From assembly GCF_022965805.1 (NCBI RefSeq), contig NC_133104.1, forward strand, positions 44,188,682-44,252,681: a stretch of 64,000 nt of DNA. Direction: 5' to 3'. The position numbers were made by a program, and so were the translations under genes. The notes under the pieces were generated by a model. That model was not told the DNA's origin and did not search any database. It saw nothing but the letters and a program-made list of their open reading frames with translations. This DNA comes from Primulina eburnea (Eukaryota; Streptophyta; Magnoliopsida; Lamiales; Gesneriaceae). Shown here piece by piece: positions 22,458-35,300 of this stretch (positions are counted from its first letter, which is position 1; every line of letters starts with the position of its first letter).

Positions 22458-22660
22458 CTTAATATTTAGAAGCAGGGCCCAACTCTGTTCCATTAAAAAA
22501 CTTGGGCCTGGTTTTTCAGATCTAGCCCATTTAATAATTAAAAGCAGGGACCGGGTCCTGAATCTTGAACCTTGAACATTTAACCTCGGCCCATTTTTTA
22601 TTTTTATTTTTAAAAAGGTGAAGGATGGGCTTTAAGCCCATTGAATAACTAAAAGCAGGG
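22458..22660. promoter_or_regulatory. Cluster of six site II (TGGGCY) motifs in imperfect repeats
   Basis: TGGGCC or TGGGCT occurs on either strand at 22476-22481, 22503-22508, 22524-22529, 22588-22593, 22626-22631 and 22635-22640. They sit within imperfect repeats sharing AAAAGCAGGG. Site II elements are bound by TCP factors and are typical of promoters of housekeeping, ribosomal and mitochondrial-protein genes. The cluster is 150-350 bases upstream of the ATG at 22814 and could also serve the minus-strand gene starting near 21.7 kb. Confidence 0.6.
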
Positions 22661-22813
22661 ACCTCGGCCCCTTATCCTAAGTAGTACAAACAAAGTTAAT
22701 TTGTTATTGGTAAATTTATTTTCAGAAAAAAATTGATTAATTCACTGAAACAGGTGTGTTCCTCAATATATCATAGAAATCACTCCCAATTTTGATTAAA
22801 AAATCGACAGAAA

Positions 22814-24517
22814 ATGATTCGGACGAGGATGTTATGGTTCAGTTTTGGCTTCGCATCTGCGTCGGCGACTATTGCTCATTTTGTGTACAAAGATCTCTTG
22901 TTCGATCGCAATTCTATCGCCTCACAAGTAGGATTCTAATTTACAACCCCCAAATTTGTTTGCATCTTGAATACTGAATTTATGGAGCTGGATTTGTTCT
23001 ATTTTGTATCTTTTTTGTGCCTTTTTTTGTGAGCGCAGATGAAGGAAAGGTTTAAATCGTTGGACAGCAGGGTTTCCAATCTTGAATCAGTCTTTTCCAG
23101 CAAAACCGATGCACCTCGGGTACGATTTTTCATTCTTTAGCAATTTTTCAATTTTTTACTTTTTTTTTCCTGTGTTAGAATTCGGATATACTAGAGTCAG
23201 ACTGTGTGAGTTGGAACTTGGCTTTATTATGTAGTCCATGTTGGAGATGAAAGATAATATGTTTCATTCTTTAGGTAATCTATGTATATGTTTGTTAAAA
23301 TCTAATAAGAAATCATATATACTGATTGGAAATAAGTGGGATGCCATTCTTTGCATAAGAATCTATGAAAACAGATATCTCAGTGTTTGGTCATCTTCCA
23401 AATAAAAAGAGTTGTTGAGGCACACATATGCAAGTGTGTGGATGGAGTTGGAAAGAGTCCATTTGCTATTGGAAAATGCAAATATTTTGTGAGTTTTGAT
23501 GCACAGTTACGAAATTACAACTGCGATCTTAAATCTATGTCCACTCTCACACCAAGAACTTTACACCCATGGAACTTCCTTTCTTTTTTTTTTTTCAAAA
23601 AAAAAAAAATCAATAACCATTTGAAACCAGAACTTAGCCTGAAATTATTGCTGCTTCTCTCACTTCTATTGCTTGAAGCTTCTTCTAAAGCCCCAAACTT
23701 CAAGAACTTGATTGTGTTTTATCCTACCAACAAGCCACTTTATCCCATGTTTGGGAGTTGGGTCGGGGAACTCCTCTCAGGCATCATCTTCAAAAAGGTG
23801 CAATTATCTCTTCATACGCCCAGCATCACCCAGCATCATGATTATCATAGCCGATAAGTTGTAAATATTAAATAAACTTTTCACACTATGAAACAATTTA
23901 ATCTGTTAAAGAATATTTCAGTATCGGAGTAGATGGGGTTATCAATTGTCTATATTCGTCAATTTAAATAAATATAGCCGCCTTTTCTATTTGCATAATG
24001 TTTCTAGCAAATGTTGTAGTTATATGAGCAAGCTACACAAAAAACCAACCCTGCCTAAAATATTAACCAGACTAAATTAGATACACTTATAAATGTTCTT
24101 CCAATCATGTATGACTCTCATTCTTACCATCTAGAAATTAGATTGGTTCGATTATGTTGTAGAAATCGTGTCAAGAATTGAGAAATCTAGATCAGTCGTC
24201 TTTTCATCCCCTCTATTCACTTAGCATGTGCTTGTGCCAACAATTCTTCATATTTTGGTCACATTTATTCCAATATGGACCCTGAGGCCTTTGTACAGGG
24301 AAAGCGATGATGTTGAGGAGCCAAATAATGTGATGATATGTGATCATTTGTGTGATTGTAGGTGTTTTTATTTGCATGTTTTAACACGAATCTTAGTAAA
24401 CACAATCACATAGAGTGATTATTATCTAGTAATGACTGATTTCATACTCTTCATGTGTAGCTCGTGGGGTCTTTTAATGTGTCTTGCATCTTGCAGGTTG
24501 AAGAAACTGTTGGATGA
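22814..24517 (+). CDS. Small single-pass membrane protein, 71 residues, unrecognised
   Basis: Exons 22814-22927, 23039-23119 and 24497-24517 join with GT/AG introns and closing phases (38, 27 and 6 codons plus stop TGA). The product begins MIRTRMLWFSFGFASASATI; residues about 7-25 form one hydrophobic segment, which could be a membrane anchor or mitochondrial signal anchor. Residues about 39-58 (MKERFKSLDSRVSNLESVF) show heptad spacing suggestive of a short coiled coil. The last exon codes only VEETVG. I know no family name. The site II motifs upstream suggest broad, perhaps mitochondrial or growth-linked expression; that is inference. The second intron (1.4 kb) holds low-complexity DNA only. 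Confidence 0.65.
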
Positions 24518-24861
24518 AGCTTCGAAATTTTGCAGTTGATGTGTACACTCTTGGCAACTAATGCATAATCGAACCTAAGCTATAATTTCCCTGTGACTAC
24601 CACCGACCCTTTATTAAAGTTTCTGTTTATCAAGCTCGTGATTTTGCAGCAGATTGATTCATCAACATTTGCGATCGTTTGTTGAAAAGAAAAACAAAAA
24701 AAGTGTGCAATTGACGAGGTCCACAACCTAAATTATCCCTCTCTCAAAAGTTTTTTTTTTTTTTTTTGGGTTTTGTTTTAACTTCCATTCTAATCTTGCA
24801 CGTCTATCGGTGCTCACATAGGTGTGCACGGTAGGTGTGCAGCATATCAAAACTATATATA

Positions 24862-25133
24862 CTAGTTACTCGACACACGCGATGCGTGTGTGTACAATTT
24901 TTTTTATCATTATCGATGGACTAAAGTGAAATTTGACAAATTATGGAGAGACTAAATTGATATTTGAATTGTTGAAATTAAAAAAATATAAATAAAAGTG
25001 TGTGTTGAAATAAAAAAAAAACAAAAAACAAAAGTGTAATATTAATATCACATAAGGGCTAAAATTGGAAGAAAAGTTGGTGTCCTCTCTAGGTAGTTAC
25101 TATCAATGCCTCACACTTAATAGATAGTATAGA
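24862..25133 (-). mobile_element. Small non-autonomous Helitron
   Basis: On the minus strand the element starts TCTATACTATCTATTAAG (5' TC end) and finishes with a 19-base hairpin, ACACACGCATCGCGTGTGT, then CGAGTAA and CTAG. The base before is A and the base after is T, as expected for Helitron insertion into AT. It is 272 bases long with no coding capacity. Confidence 0.7.
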
Positions 25134-25156
25134 TATATATATATATATATATATAT

Positions 25157-25208
<52 letters not shown>
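25134..25208. repeat. (TA)n microsatellite beside the Helitron
   Basis: A run of TA dinucleotides with one GA interruption. It touches the 5' end of the Helitron, so the Helitron may have landed in a TA tract. Confidence 0.9.
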
Positions 25209-25210
<2 letters not shown>

Positions 25211-25713
25211 TTAATACAAAAATATTCTTATTTGTTCTTGTAAAAGTTGATAATACAAAATGAATCTTCCACAATCCTTAACAACTCACACAATCTCTTC
25301 TCCTTCTTGAATATCTGGACTACAAACGCTTTGTGTATGTAAAAACAATACCAAGTTTTCATTCGTCTACAATCCTTTATTTTGTGCCTTTGTCACGATT
25401 TAAAACGCTGCTGGAAAAGAGAGATCGCGAAAAAGACGCAAAATATGTTGTTTTAAATACGTTTAGTAATTGATAGACAAATTGTAAGGAGTTTAACGAT
25501 GTATTGTTTAAGTAACTGATAGAATACATAATGGAAACAAAACAAAATTAATGATATATATTTACAACCATTGATATAAGAATAAGTTTAGTAAAAAAAA
25601 GTCACATTTATTTAATAGAATTGATCACAGTTAGTAATAAAGAAAGATAAGGTATTAGAAAAATGAGAATGACTTTCTTTGAAATATAAAATATTATCGA
25701 AAAATTCAAACAT
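25209..25713. other. Intergenic DNA, nothing recognised
   Basis: AT-rich sequence between the microsatellite and the LINE, without protein character. Confidence 0.5.
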
Positions 25714-25725
25714 AGTTTGGCCATT

Positions 25726-26532
25726 ACACGATTGCTATCGTGCCGAAAATGTGTCTTACGACTAGCTTCTATGACATGCAAAGCTTTGTTGGCTAAAACG
25801 CTTTGGAACATTCATTTAAAGAAGGACAGTCTGTGGATAAAGTGGGTGAATCATGTGTACAGTCATTATAATGATGTTTGGAGTTGGGAATGGACAAATG
25901 ACCAATCGCCTCTCATCAAACATATTATTCAGATTCGTGATGAAATCCTTATGGCACATGGCTCTAAACAGGCGTCGGTTGCTGTATTGAACAAGTGGTT
26001 TGGATCTTCGAAAGGCTTGACTGGAGCTTATGATTTCTTTGTTGGTCGGTGGACAAAGTGGCCGTGGAAACCGCTGTTATCTAAACAGTGTATTCTACCA
26101 AAGCACAAATTCATTTTGTGGTTATTTGCCCATCGGAAATTACTTACTCGAGACAGGTTGGGTTTCTTAACTGATAGATCATGCGTTCTTTGCAAAGCCT
26201 CTGACGAATCTGTCGTTCATTTGTTCTTTAATTGCGATATATCTTCTTCAATATGGAATTCTATAAGATCATGGCTCGACATGCGTAAAATGATGAAAAC
26301 TCCTACAGCCATTCTATCGGCCTTTAGGGGTGTCTATCGTGGAAGCTCAAACCTAAACAAGATGAGGTGTGTGGCACTTGCGGCAACAGTTTATCATATT
26401 TGGAATTTAAGGAATGGGGTAATCTTCGATAATGTCGTGCCGAATGCTGAGGGGATAATCAACAAGATCAAGATCCACGTACTAAGAAGCCTGCCAAATT
26501 ATTTACACATGTTGCCATTCTCGGATTACTGA
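25726..26532 (+). pseudogene. LINE ORF2 C-terminal part (zinc-binding reverse-transcriptase tail domain)
   Basis: The frame, open from the insertion point to the stop at 26530-26532, contains the linker after reverse transcriptase (CRK, then CKALLAKTLWN and LWIKWV) and the zf-RVT domain: WPWKPLLSKQCILPKHKFIL, LLTRDRLGF, CVLCKASDESVVHLFFNCD. The cysteines and histidine of the finger are present. There is no proper start codon, since the polymerase and endonuclease parts were never copied. The intact frame suggests a fairly young insertion. Confidence 0.9.
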
Positions 26533-26688
26533 TTGAGAATATGGGTGTTGATGTTTAATGATTTGTAGACTTTGTTGTTGAGTTTTGAGATTGTTCCTTT
26601 TGATTCTCCTGGGGCTGCCCAGTGTATTTGTAATTAACTCTCTTTTACCTACCTTTTTTAATGAATTTCATTAAAAAAAAAAAAAAAA
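25726..26688 (+). mobile_element. 5'-truncated LINE with poly(A) tail and 12-bp target-site duplication
   Basis: AGTTTGGCCATT is present at 25714-25725 and again at 26689-26700. The insert ends in a poly(A) run (from 26673) preceded by ATGAATTTCATT. Truncation at the 5' end, a poly(A) tail and a 12-bp duplication are the marks of target-primed reverse transcription. Confidence 0.9.
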
Positions 26689-27035
26689 AGTTTGGCCATT
26701 TGACAAGTCAAAAAGAGCATTATGTATATTCATGGGAACTTCATAGCAATAGTGGATTGATTGATTTCAATGTGAGGAATGCCTGCCTGGATTTATTATT
26801 ACAACCCAAACAACCTTGGTACCTTATTACACTAATCTAGAGTAACTACATCTTATCTTAACTACTAAAACCACAAAATTTATAAAATATTACCCCCACA
26901 ATGGACAAACATATTACAAGGACGAGGTTCAAAATAACGACATGTATAGCCTTTTACCTTTGCTGAAACAGATGAACTCCTGTCCGATAACTCTGTTTTA
27001 ACTATTATCCCAGGCCGGTTTCAACGGCCCCTGGA

Positions 27036-30000
27036 TCAATGAATGGGGAAAGTTGAGGGTGGAAGAATGGTACTGGCCAAGTCTTCATTCACTTTAGGGA
27101 GGGGAGGCATCTTCTTCATTGTCTGGCCCATGCTGTTCAAGCTGGACATTTCAGATGATACATAATAACCAACATGAAGGAATAAATAGCTATCGAGACA
27201 GCAAAATAAAAAGAGAAACCAAATCTAAAACTACGGATAAAGAGATGATTTTAAGGCTTATAACACTCAAGAAACTCGTTGAATGCGAAAGTTGCTCCAA
27301 AACACAGCAAAAGGGTCTAAAGTCGATCTTTTAACACTCGATAGATGGGATTCTTAGCTCCTAACTTGATTAAACATTGAATTTCAATCTGGTTTGGACC
27401 CTTAGAGAATCCAAGACATGGTATCTCGAAATAAATCAAGTAAGCGTTCGACATCATAACATTACCCAGTTTCATTTTCTAAAGATGAAAGAAGACGATT
27501 TCTGTATAATAATATAAAATCAAACAACTCGAGATAACTTTCTCTGAGGACTTTAAAAAAAAAAAAAAAATCTCCATCATCTAAGCTTGTGCTTCATGGG
27601 TTTAATACACACTGTTAACTTTAGTATCATTTGCGCTAAAGTAGACTTGACAGCAACATCTTCAAGATAACTCTTTAATTACTGGAAAATCATAGCACAT
27701 TGGTAAACAAAACAAGAATACAGCACAAGGAATCAACTAATTGCGTACTTGTTCAATATTTTGTAGATATTCTCTCGAGCTTGATTCAAAAGTCCGATGT
27801 TTTCGTCTATCTGAAATATGAGAGAAATCGCATCAACTTTTTCTCGCAAAAAAGCACCGTTTCTTTTAATAGTTATATCTGTGTTATGTTGGAAATATTA
27901 CATACACGAAGAAAAATATCATGAATGAATGCCCTGTAAAATGCACATCGGTGGGTAAAAATTTCTCAACTATTTTTGCAAATGTTATGCACCTGATGAG
28001 AAGCAAGATTCGAAGATATCTGTTTAAAGGCCCAAGAATTTTGCTCAATAAGCCGTCGAGTGACACCAGTGACATCTGCGTATAAACCATCAATGTCTAA
28101 AGAAGCTGAGAGGTTAATTTCAATGTAACAATAAGTTCAATCTCGATCTTTCTAATATATAAGTTTAATGTTTCAAGTAGCTAATTTTCTTGTGTTTTTA
28201 AAAGAAAAGAGTGCTGCAGAATCAGTCTTGACACTAGCATTAAATCTCTTCTCTAACCTCAAAGAAGAATGGTTTCTACATAATATTAGAAAATATGACT
28301 ATGCGGTGTCAAAGAAGTTCTGTTTTGCTCAATCTAAAATCCATTATCAATCAGTAGCATCATAGTCGCGCCTTCAACAACACATGCATAACTCGTTAGA
28401 ATCTTGATTCAATTGTTACATAATACTAGAGATGCAACATTTAGAATTCTGTATTTCTCAATGCAAGAATAGAAGTCTCTTAGCTAGGGTCTCTAGTCAC
28501 CCTCTTGGATCAAGAGAAAAGTCATATATAGTTCTCGTCTGGACTACCATGCTTCATAAATCCGAATTAGTACAAAATAAACTTATGTTTGAATTCAACA
28601 TATTCTGAGCGATTCTGCTTGTTACTAATTGGCGTCCATGATCTCTCGAAATTGACTTCACGCTTTTCTATTCCAATAAGCGTGGCATGTTTTTTAAGCT
28701 TTCAGATTTTTATTTTTTTAACGAAGCTCTCAGAACTTTGATTATACAAAACTTCAGCTTTTTATGCACATAAATATCGATTCCACATCTACTCCAAACC
28801 ATATCATCAGTAACCACTACCAAGTTAACTAATTAGAATAACCGCTACTAAACATTGGAAATAGAATACAAGTACATAATGAAAACGTCTTGCTTTCTTA
28901 TCATTAAATAGCAAAGCATCTATTACGTTAATTTCTCTTCTATAATATTTGCACTTCGTATGATCTTCAAGTTCCTTTTGTGGCACTAAATCAGCTCATA
29001 TCAACACTTCTCCCAGTCATTCAATACATGATACGTTTTTTAGCTTGTTGGATAAAATTTTATAAGATAATTGTAGAGCATCAGTTAAGGACCATTAAGT
29101 CTATTCCATAAAACTCTTGTCCATATCAACTGAGCCAGTCTCATCTCAAATCCATTTGGTCTTGGCAATTAATTTTCAACTTACTTTTCAACATCGATCA
29201 GCAAGACCCATCAAGTTTAAAAAGTTTAAACTTCTTGAATATCCATACTACAAACATTTGGTGTATGTAAAAACTACACCAAGCTTTCATTCTTTTTTCC
29301 AAAACACAAGCGCAAAAAACTTTAGTTCCCTAAATTTGTGGCTATTTCATCTGAAAAATTCTTTCTTAAGTCATAATAACAGCAAAAAATCTAAAACGCT
29401 GCAGGAAAAGAGAGATCCTAGACAAAGGCACAAAATATGTCTATTGTGCATAGTCCTTGCAAGTTGCAACTACCTGATATGGCACATCTTATGATTTACT
29501 AACTTCTAACAACCACGATGTCCTAATAAAAAATTGTTCCTACCATTGTATGATATGCCATCATCATAGCTATCAGAAGCCATTCCTGAAGCATGAGAAA
29601 AACCTGACTGGATGGCGAAGCGAGAAGGCTTTGCTGAAGAATCAACTACCTTTTCCTGAGAAAAGAATGTAACAGTTCCCTTGAGCTTCTGAAGTCTATG
29701 TAAGAGATTCATTGAAATTCGTGTGATAAAATCAATGGATTATATAGTATAGTAATCAATTAAGAGTCCACAATGACAAAAACAAGGGTGGTTAAAAGAA
29801 GAAATAGGCGGAAAAAATTAACGATTGTAAGATTAGCCTAATCTTAATTGGTGATTGCAATTACTCATAACGTAAGGCAAATTTTTGTACATATCATATG
29901 GACTTACTATACCATAAAATATCAAGGACAGTACAATTTAATGGAGAATGATGACCAAAACACCCACGAATACTGTAAGAAAAGTTTGGGAATGCACAAT

Positions 30001-32393
30001 TTTCTCCAAATGAAGGTCCTATGTCACCATGAATCGACGGTTAAAAAATGACGAGTTCCTAAATGCAAACTGTAAGGATGGGGTCTTACAGATCGAACCT
30101 ATAGGTAATAATACCGCTGTGCAAGTAGAAAGTGAATGTTTATTCGTATCACATGAAGGAAAAACAAATTTTATCGACACATTGTCTAGAGGGGAAATTT
30201 GAGATGCAAATGGTAGTCTTAAACATTAACCATTAACATCTTAATTTTTCCATTGAATTTCTAATGGCACGCTGAGAGCATGAGCTATTTCTCTAATAAG
30301 CTGTAACAAATATACATCCAATGACTGTCTAGAGTAACATACTAAGATTCAGTAACGAACTAAAGAAAAAGCACAAACCTTTCTTTCTTTACTTTTCCTT
30401 ACATTGAAATCATCTTTCCTTCTCTTGGTGATTTCTTTCTTCTGCAGGCATGAATAGATCACTCAAGATAAGTACAAAATTATATGCCAAACTTTTGTTA
30501 ATATATTAATAAATTTGTAAAACCAACTTAAAGTTATCAAGTACTACACATTATCTCAGGAGTGCGGAATCATTGATTGATAAATTACATGCTCGTGAAC
30601 TTCTTCTCAATCTTTTCCAACGAATCGTAACCACAAACACAGAAAAGACACAACTATCCAAACATTCCTAGAACTTAAACCACACAAAGCTAAATTACTA
30701 TCTCACCCATCAAACAAAATAAACTCAAAAATTTTCGGGACATATAGGAAAAAGATATAAAAAAATAACAGTTGGACTATGAATCTTGTCCGTCAATGGG
30801 GTGAAATCCCACAAATGACAAGGGTGAGGATCCCATATCCCCTATTTTCAAAACTTGAGCATAAATTGGCTACTGAATGGCATAGTAATGCACTCTATGC
30901 TCATGTTTAGCAATAGAGAGCAAACCGCAGTTGATCTCAAATAAATCTAGTTCTAGAGTTTTGAAGGTGATGAACAAAATTCACCGTCATCCATCTGCAG
31001 CGCAATGCCACATCGCGAACTGTCTTGTTTTTTAGCTGCTGAGCGATCTTCGCGTAGCGGATAATGTTTGACTCAGAGGCATATCTGCAATGTGTATGTT
31101 GTAACACGGAAAAATCAGCAAAGTAATTGCCTTGGGCAAGTGTATCAAAATAATTCTCATGAGAAGTTATTTATCTTTACCAAGACTTCTGAAGGCTTGA
31201 TAGAGAGACCAAAACAAAAAATATTAAAGATTAGCGGCAAAAGCATTTAAAAGCTAAAACATTACTTTTCATCTACAGTTATTTTAGATCCAAACTCGAG
31301 TTCGATATGCTGTTTCAATCAATCAAATGGACATCTTTGAACACTTTTCTAATGTCCCTGGCACATGTATTGGATATATAACATTCAAACTGTCATTCCA
31401 TTACCCTGACTTTCATACTTTTGTTAACAGTCAGTCTATTTCACACATAATACTTCATATCGATGAATTTTTTTCTCCTAGTGCACAAAATAAAGAATAC
31501 CATGCTGGGTGATTGTTTGTGTTGTATGAACTCTTGAAAACCCCATCAATAATTCCCATTTCACTAGTAACCAAGAATACCAAATTCTTAAGCACAATGA
31601 GTCCAGCCCCAAACTACACTGCGTTAATAGTTCTTTTCTGCATATTCATACATCTGAATTTGAATGAAATTGTCCTACTCTCACTCTAATCCCCTCCCCT
31701 CTCACTCCAAATTCTGAACTACTATGAAAGCAAAGAAAAGAAACTTTATCTGCATTAATAATAGATCTAAATCAGTAAAAGAATTTATTAAAAAAAAATT
31801 CCAAGACGTGACTAATAACTACAGTTGATGTGGTTGGTGATGAGAAAGCCAGTTTAATGATTATCCCGTCAGACTTTGTTGACATGAAAAGCAGACGAAA
31901 AGAAAGTAAAGGGAACTTAGCAACTAAGAAACAAACACCTCAAAAAAACCAAAGAAATTAAAAAATATAAAAATATATCTACCATAAGTTCATATCCGAA
32001 ATCCCTCTCAATAAATGATCTAAAATCTATCACACAAATCCTATTACTTATTCCAATAAAAACAAGAAAATCCTAACAAATAGAATCAAACAATTTCCAA
32101 ATCTCGACAAACAGCAGCAGCATCAAGAACTTACGAAATCCAACAGAAAAACTCTTTAATCGAATAGTAAACTTCCAAAGAAAAATCAAGGAATAAAGAT
32201 CCAAATCATCTCACTTGGCCAAACCTTCCTCCAACATAGTTTGTTCCTCAGGAGTCCACTCCATAGAAATTGTCTGCTGATGCTGAAAAGTTGGCACACC
32301 CCACTCCCCACTAACCGGGCTTCCATTGTATTGAGACACGGAGCTATGCCCTTGTTGTGTCCCTTCTTTATATGCCCCACTTGAGCTAGCCAT
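27036..32393 (-). CDS. SANT/Myb-like protein with DUF3755-type C-terminal region
   Basis: Seven exons: 32393-32215, 31084-30985, 30441-30379, 29655-29544, 28075-27993, 27810-27749, 27132-27036. All introns have GT/AG, phases close, and the product is 231 residues. Residues 44-93 form a single SANT/Myb domain (MEWTPEEQTMLEEGLAKYA, then IIRYAKIAQQLKNKTVRDVA, then LRCRWM). A basic stretch follows (KKEITKRRKDDFNVRKSKER), suiting nuclear import. Residues about 153-199 (TRRLIEQNSWAFKQISSNLA, then IDENIGLLNQARENIYKILN) fit the plant DUF3755 region, probably a helical interaction surface. The end is MKKMPPLPKVNEDLASTILP. Similar one-SANT proteins occur across land plants; the molecular role is not established. 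The introns hold no recognisable genes. Confidence 0.88.
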
Positions 32394-35300
32394 CAAAAAC
32401 TAACTACACACATGAACAAAAAAAAACAGAAAATCTCAAGAACCAAGATTGAAAATCCCAACAAAAGAGGAAATCTCAAGACATACCGAAGAAAAATGAA
32501 GAATATTTTCGCCAAGAAAACAAGAATTGAGGATCGCCTGGATTGGAATAATAGTTGAGCAAAAAGATTATTCTTTTCAGTTTGAGGAGGGCTCTAAGCT
32601 ACTGAATTGAAGGACTTTAAGAGTGTAAAGGGCCAAAAAAAGCAAGAAGGAATCTTGAAGTGCGCTTAGCAAGGGTGTAGTATGCAAACTGAAGCAATTT
32701 TTTTGGTGTGGCTATTTATATATTTTGGTTGCATGCGTGTGTGAAAATGGGACCTGAGATTTTGTTATTTTCCAAAACCGATTCGACACTGCAGAAACCG
32801 TTCGTATCTGGGTCTGGGATTTTTGGGGAAGATTGTGCCCATTTTAGCTGCTTATCCATCCACAAATCTATTTAACATAAAAAAAAATACTATATGCTTG
32901 CAAAATATGTACTTTTTTTATACAAATTCATGTTCTTTTAGGACAAAATTACATGTAAAACTGGTAATAAAAAATGAATATCTTTAGATTGTGCTGGATA
33001 TGTGTGTGTGCGGGAGTGGGCGCTGACACATTGACAGCATCTTCCTTATTTTTTTACTTTGGAAAAGAAAGTTTTGTTCTTTTTGCTTTTGGCATTGTTG
33101 GTTTTGTGTGACATTTGTTGTGTACTTGGAATTTAGCTAATATTTTATACAAATTGAAAGAATTTATATAAATATGTTTTAGAAAAATAATAATAGTTGG
33201 ATTTGTTAAAGAAATAAAAATATCATTTATTTCTGCTCAGAACTTCGATCTAGGGATGACAAATCCGTCCACGTCCTCCACATTCTCATCCATATTTCTC
33301 GTCAATATCATTTTTTTCTAAGAGGAAAGAAAAGAAAAGAAAAATGTATATTACATATGTGGGTGGAAAAATTCAAATTTACAGTACCACTACTGATGTG
33401 GACATCATGCGACTATGATTATATACACTTATTTATTTTTAGAATAAAATAAATGCAAAATAGCTTATAGTGTATATATCTACAAGTGCGCTCTCCTTTT
33501 CAATGCAATGATCATTTTTATGATTTGTCACGTTATAAAAAATAAATTTGAGGAAATAATAATAATAATTACTGTTTTATGGCACACATATTAATTTTTT
33601 TTTATTTTATAAGTTTTGTAAAAATATATACATTTTTATTAGGATTTGATTGATATTTATAGACTAATAATTAGATAAAATTTACTGAAACATTTTGAAC
33701 TTTTAGAAAAATTAGAGAAAAAAATCGTAAAGAATGTACAAAAAGTAATAATAAACTCACACTAATGAAGTTAGATAACAAATATTAAGAATATTAAAAT
33801 TATAAAAGAAAAATTTTGCATACCAAATTTATTTAATATGAGCTGCTCAACTTTAATAATATAGTATAAATAATATATAAATATTAATGTTACCAATATT
33901 TTGTGCTTGAACGCGAGTTTGAAATGCTTGGAGTTTGTTTTAGTCTTTCAAATATATGAATTACTAGGTTTCCTCTTAGGTTGAGTTATAACCTAAATTC
34001 GTGATTGATTTACTTGGTTCAAACTTCATAATTAATTTATATGTATAGCTATATCACAAAAACTTTACCGTCTAACAGTTCAATTTTGTGAGATAAATAT
34101 CCAATTCGACTCGTGAAAATTTTACTTTTTTATGTTTGAATGTTATAAATAAATATCGTGTAACATATGACGATATGACTAAAATCATTTTTTTTTCTCA
34201 AAAATATGTTATGTAATATCATTATAAACAAGAATCAGATTGACTCACGTCACAAATATATAAATATGTGATATCGTTTGACACATAGATACACACACAA
34301 TATAGATGATGTGGACTGTAAATCCCAAATGCAGGTGGACGGATCTTTGAGTTATCAGCACAAGAGCATGTATACACCACTAGTCGCTACGACCAACAAA
34401 GTTGGAGTTGGCTAGATTTAAATAAAAAGACATGTTATACCAGATTCGAGAGTGGAGACAAGATTCGAAGCCCACTTATTATACGTTTGTTGATGGGATG
34501 GGCCTGATGACTAGGTCTGGTATTACTTCCGAGTCCACAACCTACTACTGCAATTTATGATCGAAAGTTTAATGTTTTTGTTCATATAAAAATAACAATA
34601 TTTTAGAGCAATTTTGGTTTATTGGAATTGAGATAATCATTTCGGGCACAAAGGTAAACATTAGAGTAAGACAAAATGCATCGAATGTGTAATCATAGTT
34701 TTCCTTCCTTAACTTAAAGACATGTGACAAGATGAGTGAAAAAGAAAACTTATTAAAATCAGACAACCACGAACACTTTCACTGAGAGTTTTCATAGTTA
34801 ATGTCATAATTAAGATCATACCGCCTAACACACCCTGATACGCATAAATAACTATGATTAACACAAAACCAAGAAGGAATTTGAACACTTGACTTTCTCT
34901 CAAAGGATCTAACCAATTCTTCTTTCTCTAAAAACATTCACGTGTACGTATACTGTATACATAATTTAAGTAATATAGAGTGCAATGATTCGACTAAAAG
35001 TGGAATAGTCAGCCTTCCAAAGAAATACAATAATATTGAAAAGTAAAAAGAAAAACTTGTAAATTCACTTTCTAAACAAATAGATTTATTCACATATATT
35101 TAGATAAGAAATAGAATTTCTAATTTTTAAGAGTAGTGATGACCAAAGATCTGCCCTAGTTTTCTAGGGGGAATATTACAAGGACTAAAATACAACTCTT
35201 CATAAAATAAAGACGTGGAAGGCTTGACTGCATATATATATATATACAACCACATTAAAACGATCGAACACATATCATTATTCGCGTACAACATCCAACA

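Noticed and set aside
23387..23857. Plus-strand frame of 156 codons
   Set aside because: It lies in the second intron of the small membrane-protein gene, crosses poly-T and poly-A runs and has no domain.
25089..25274. Frame of alternating Ile-Tyr
   Set aside because: Translation of the TA microsatellite.
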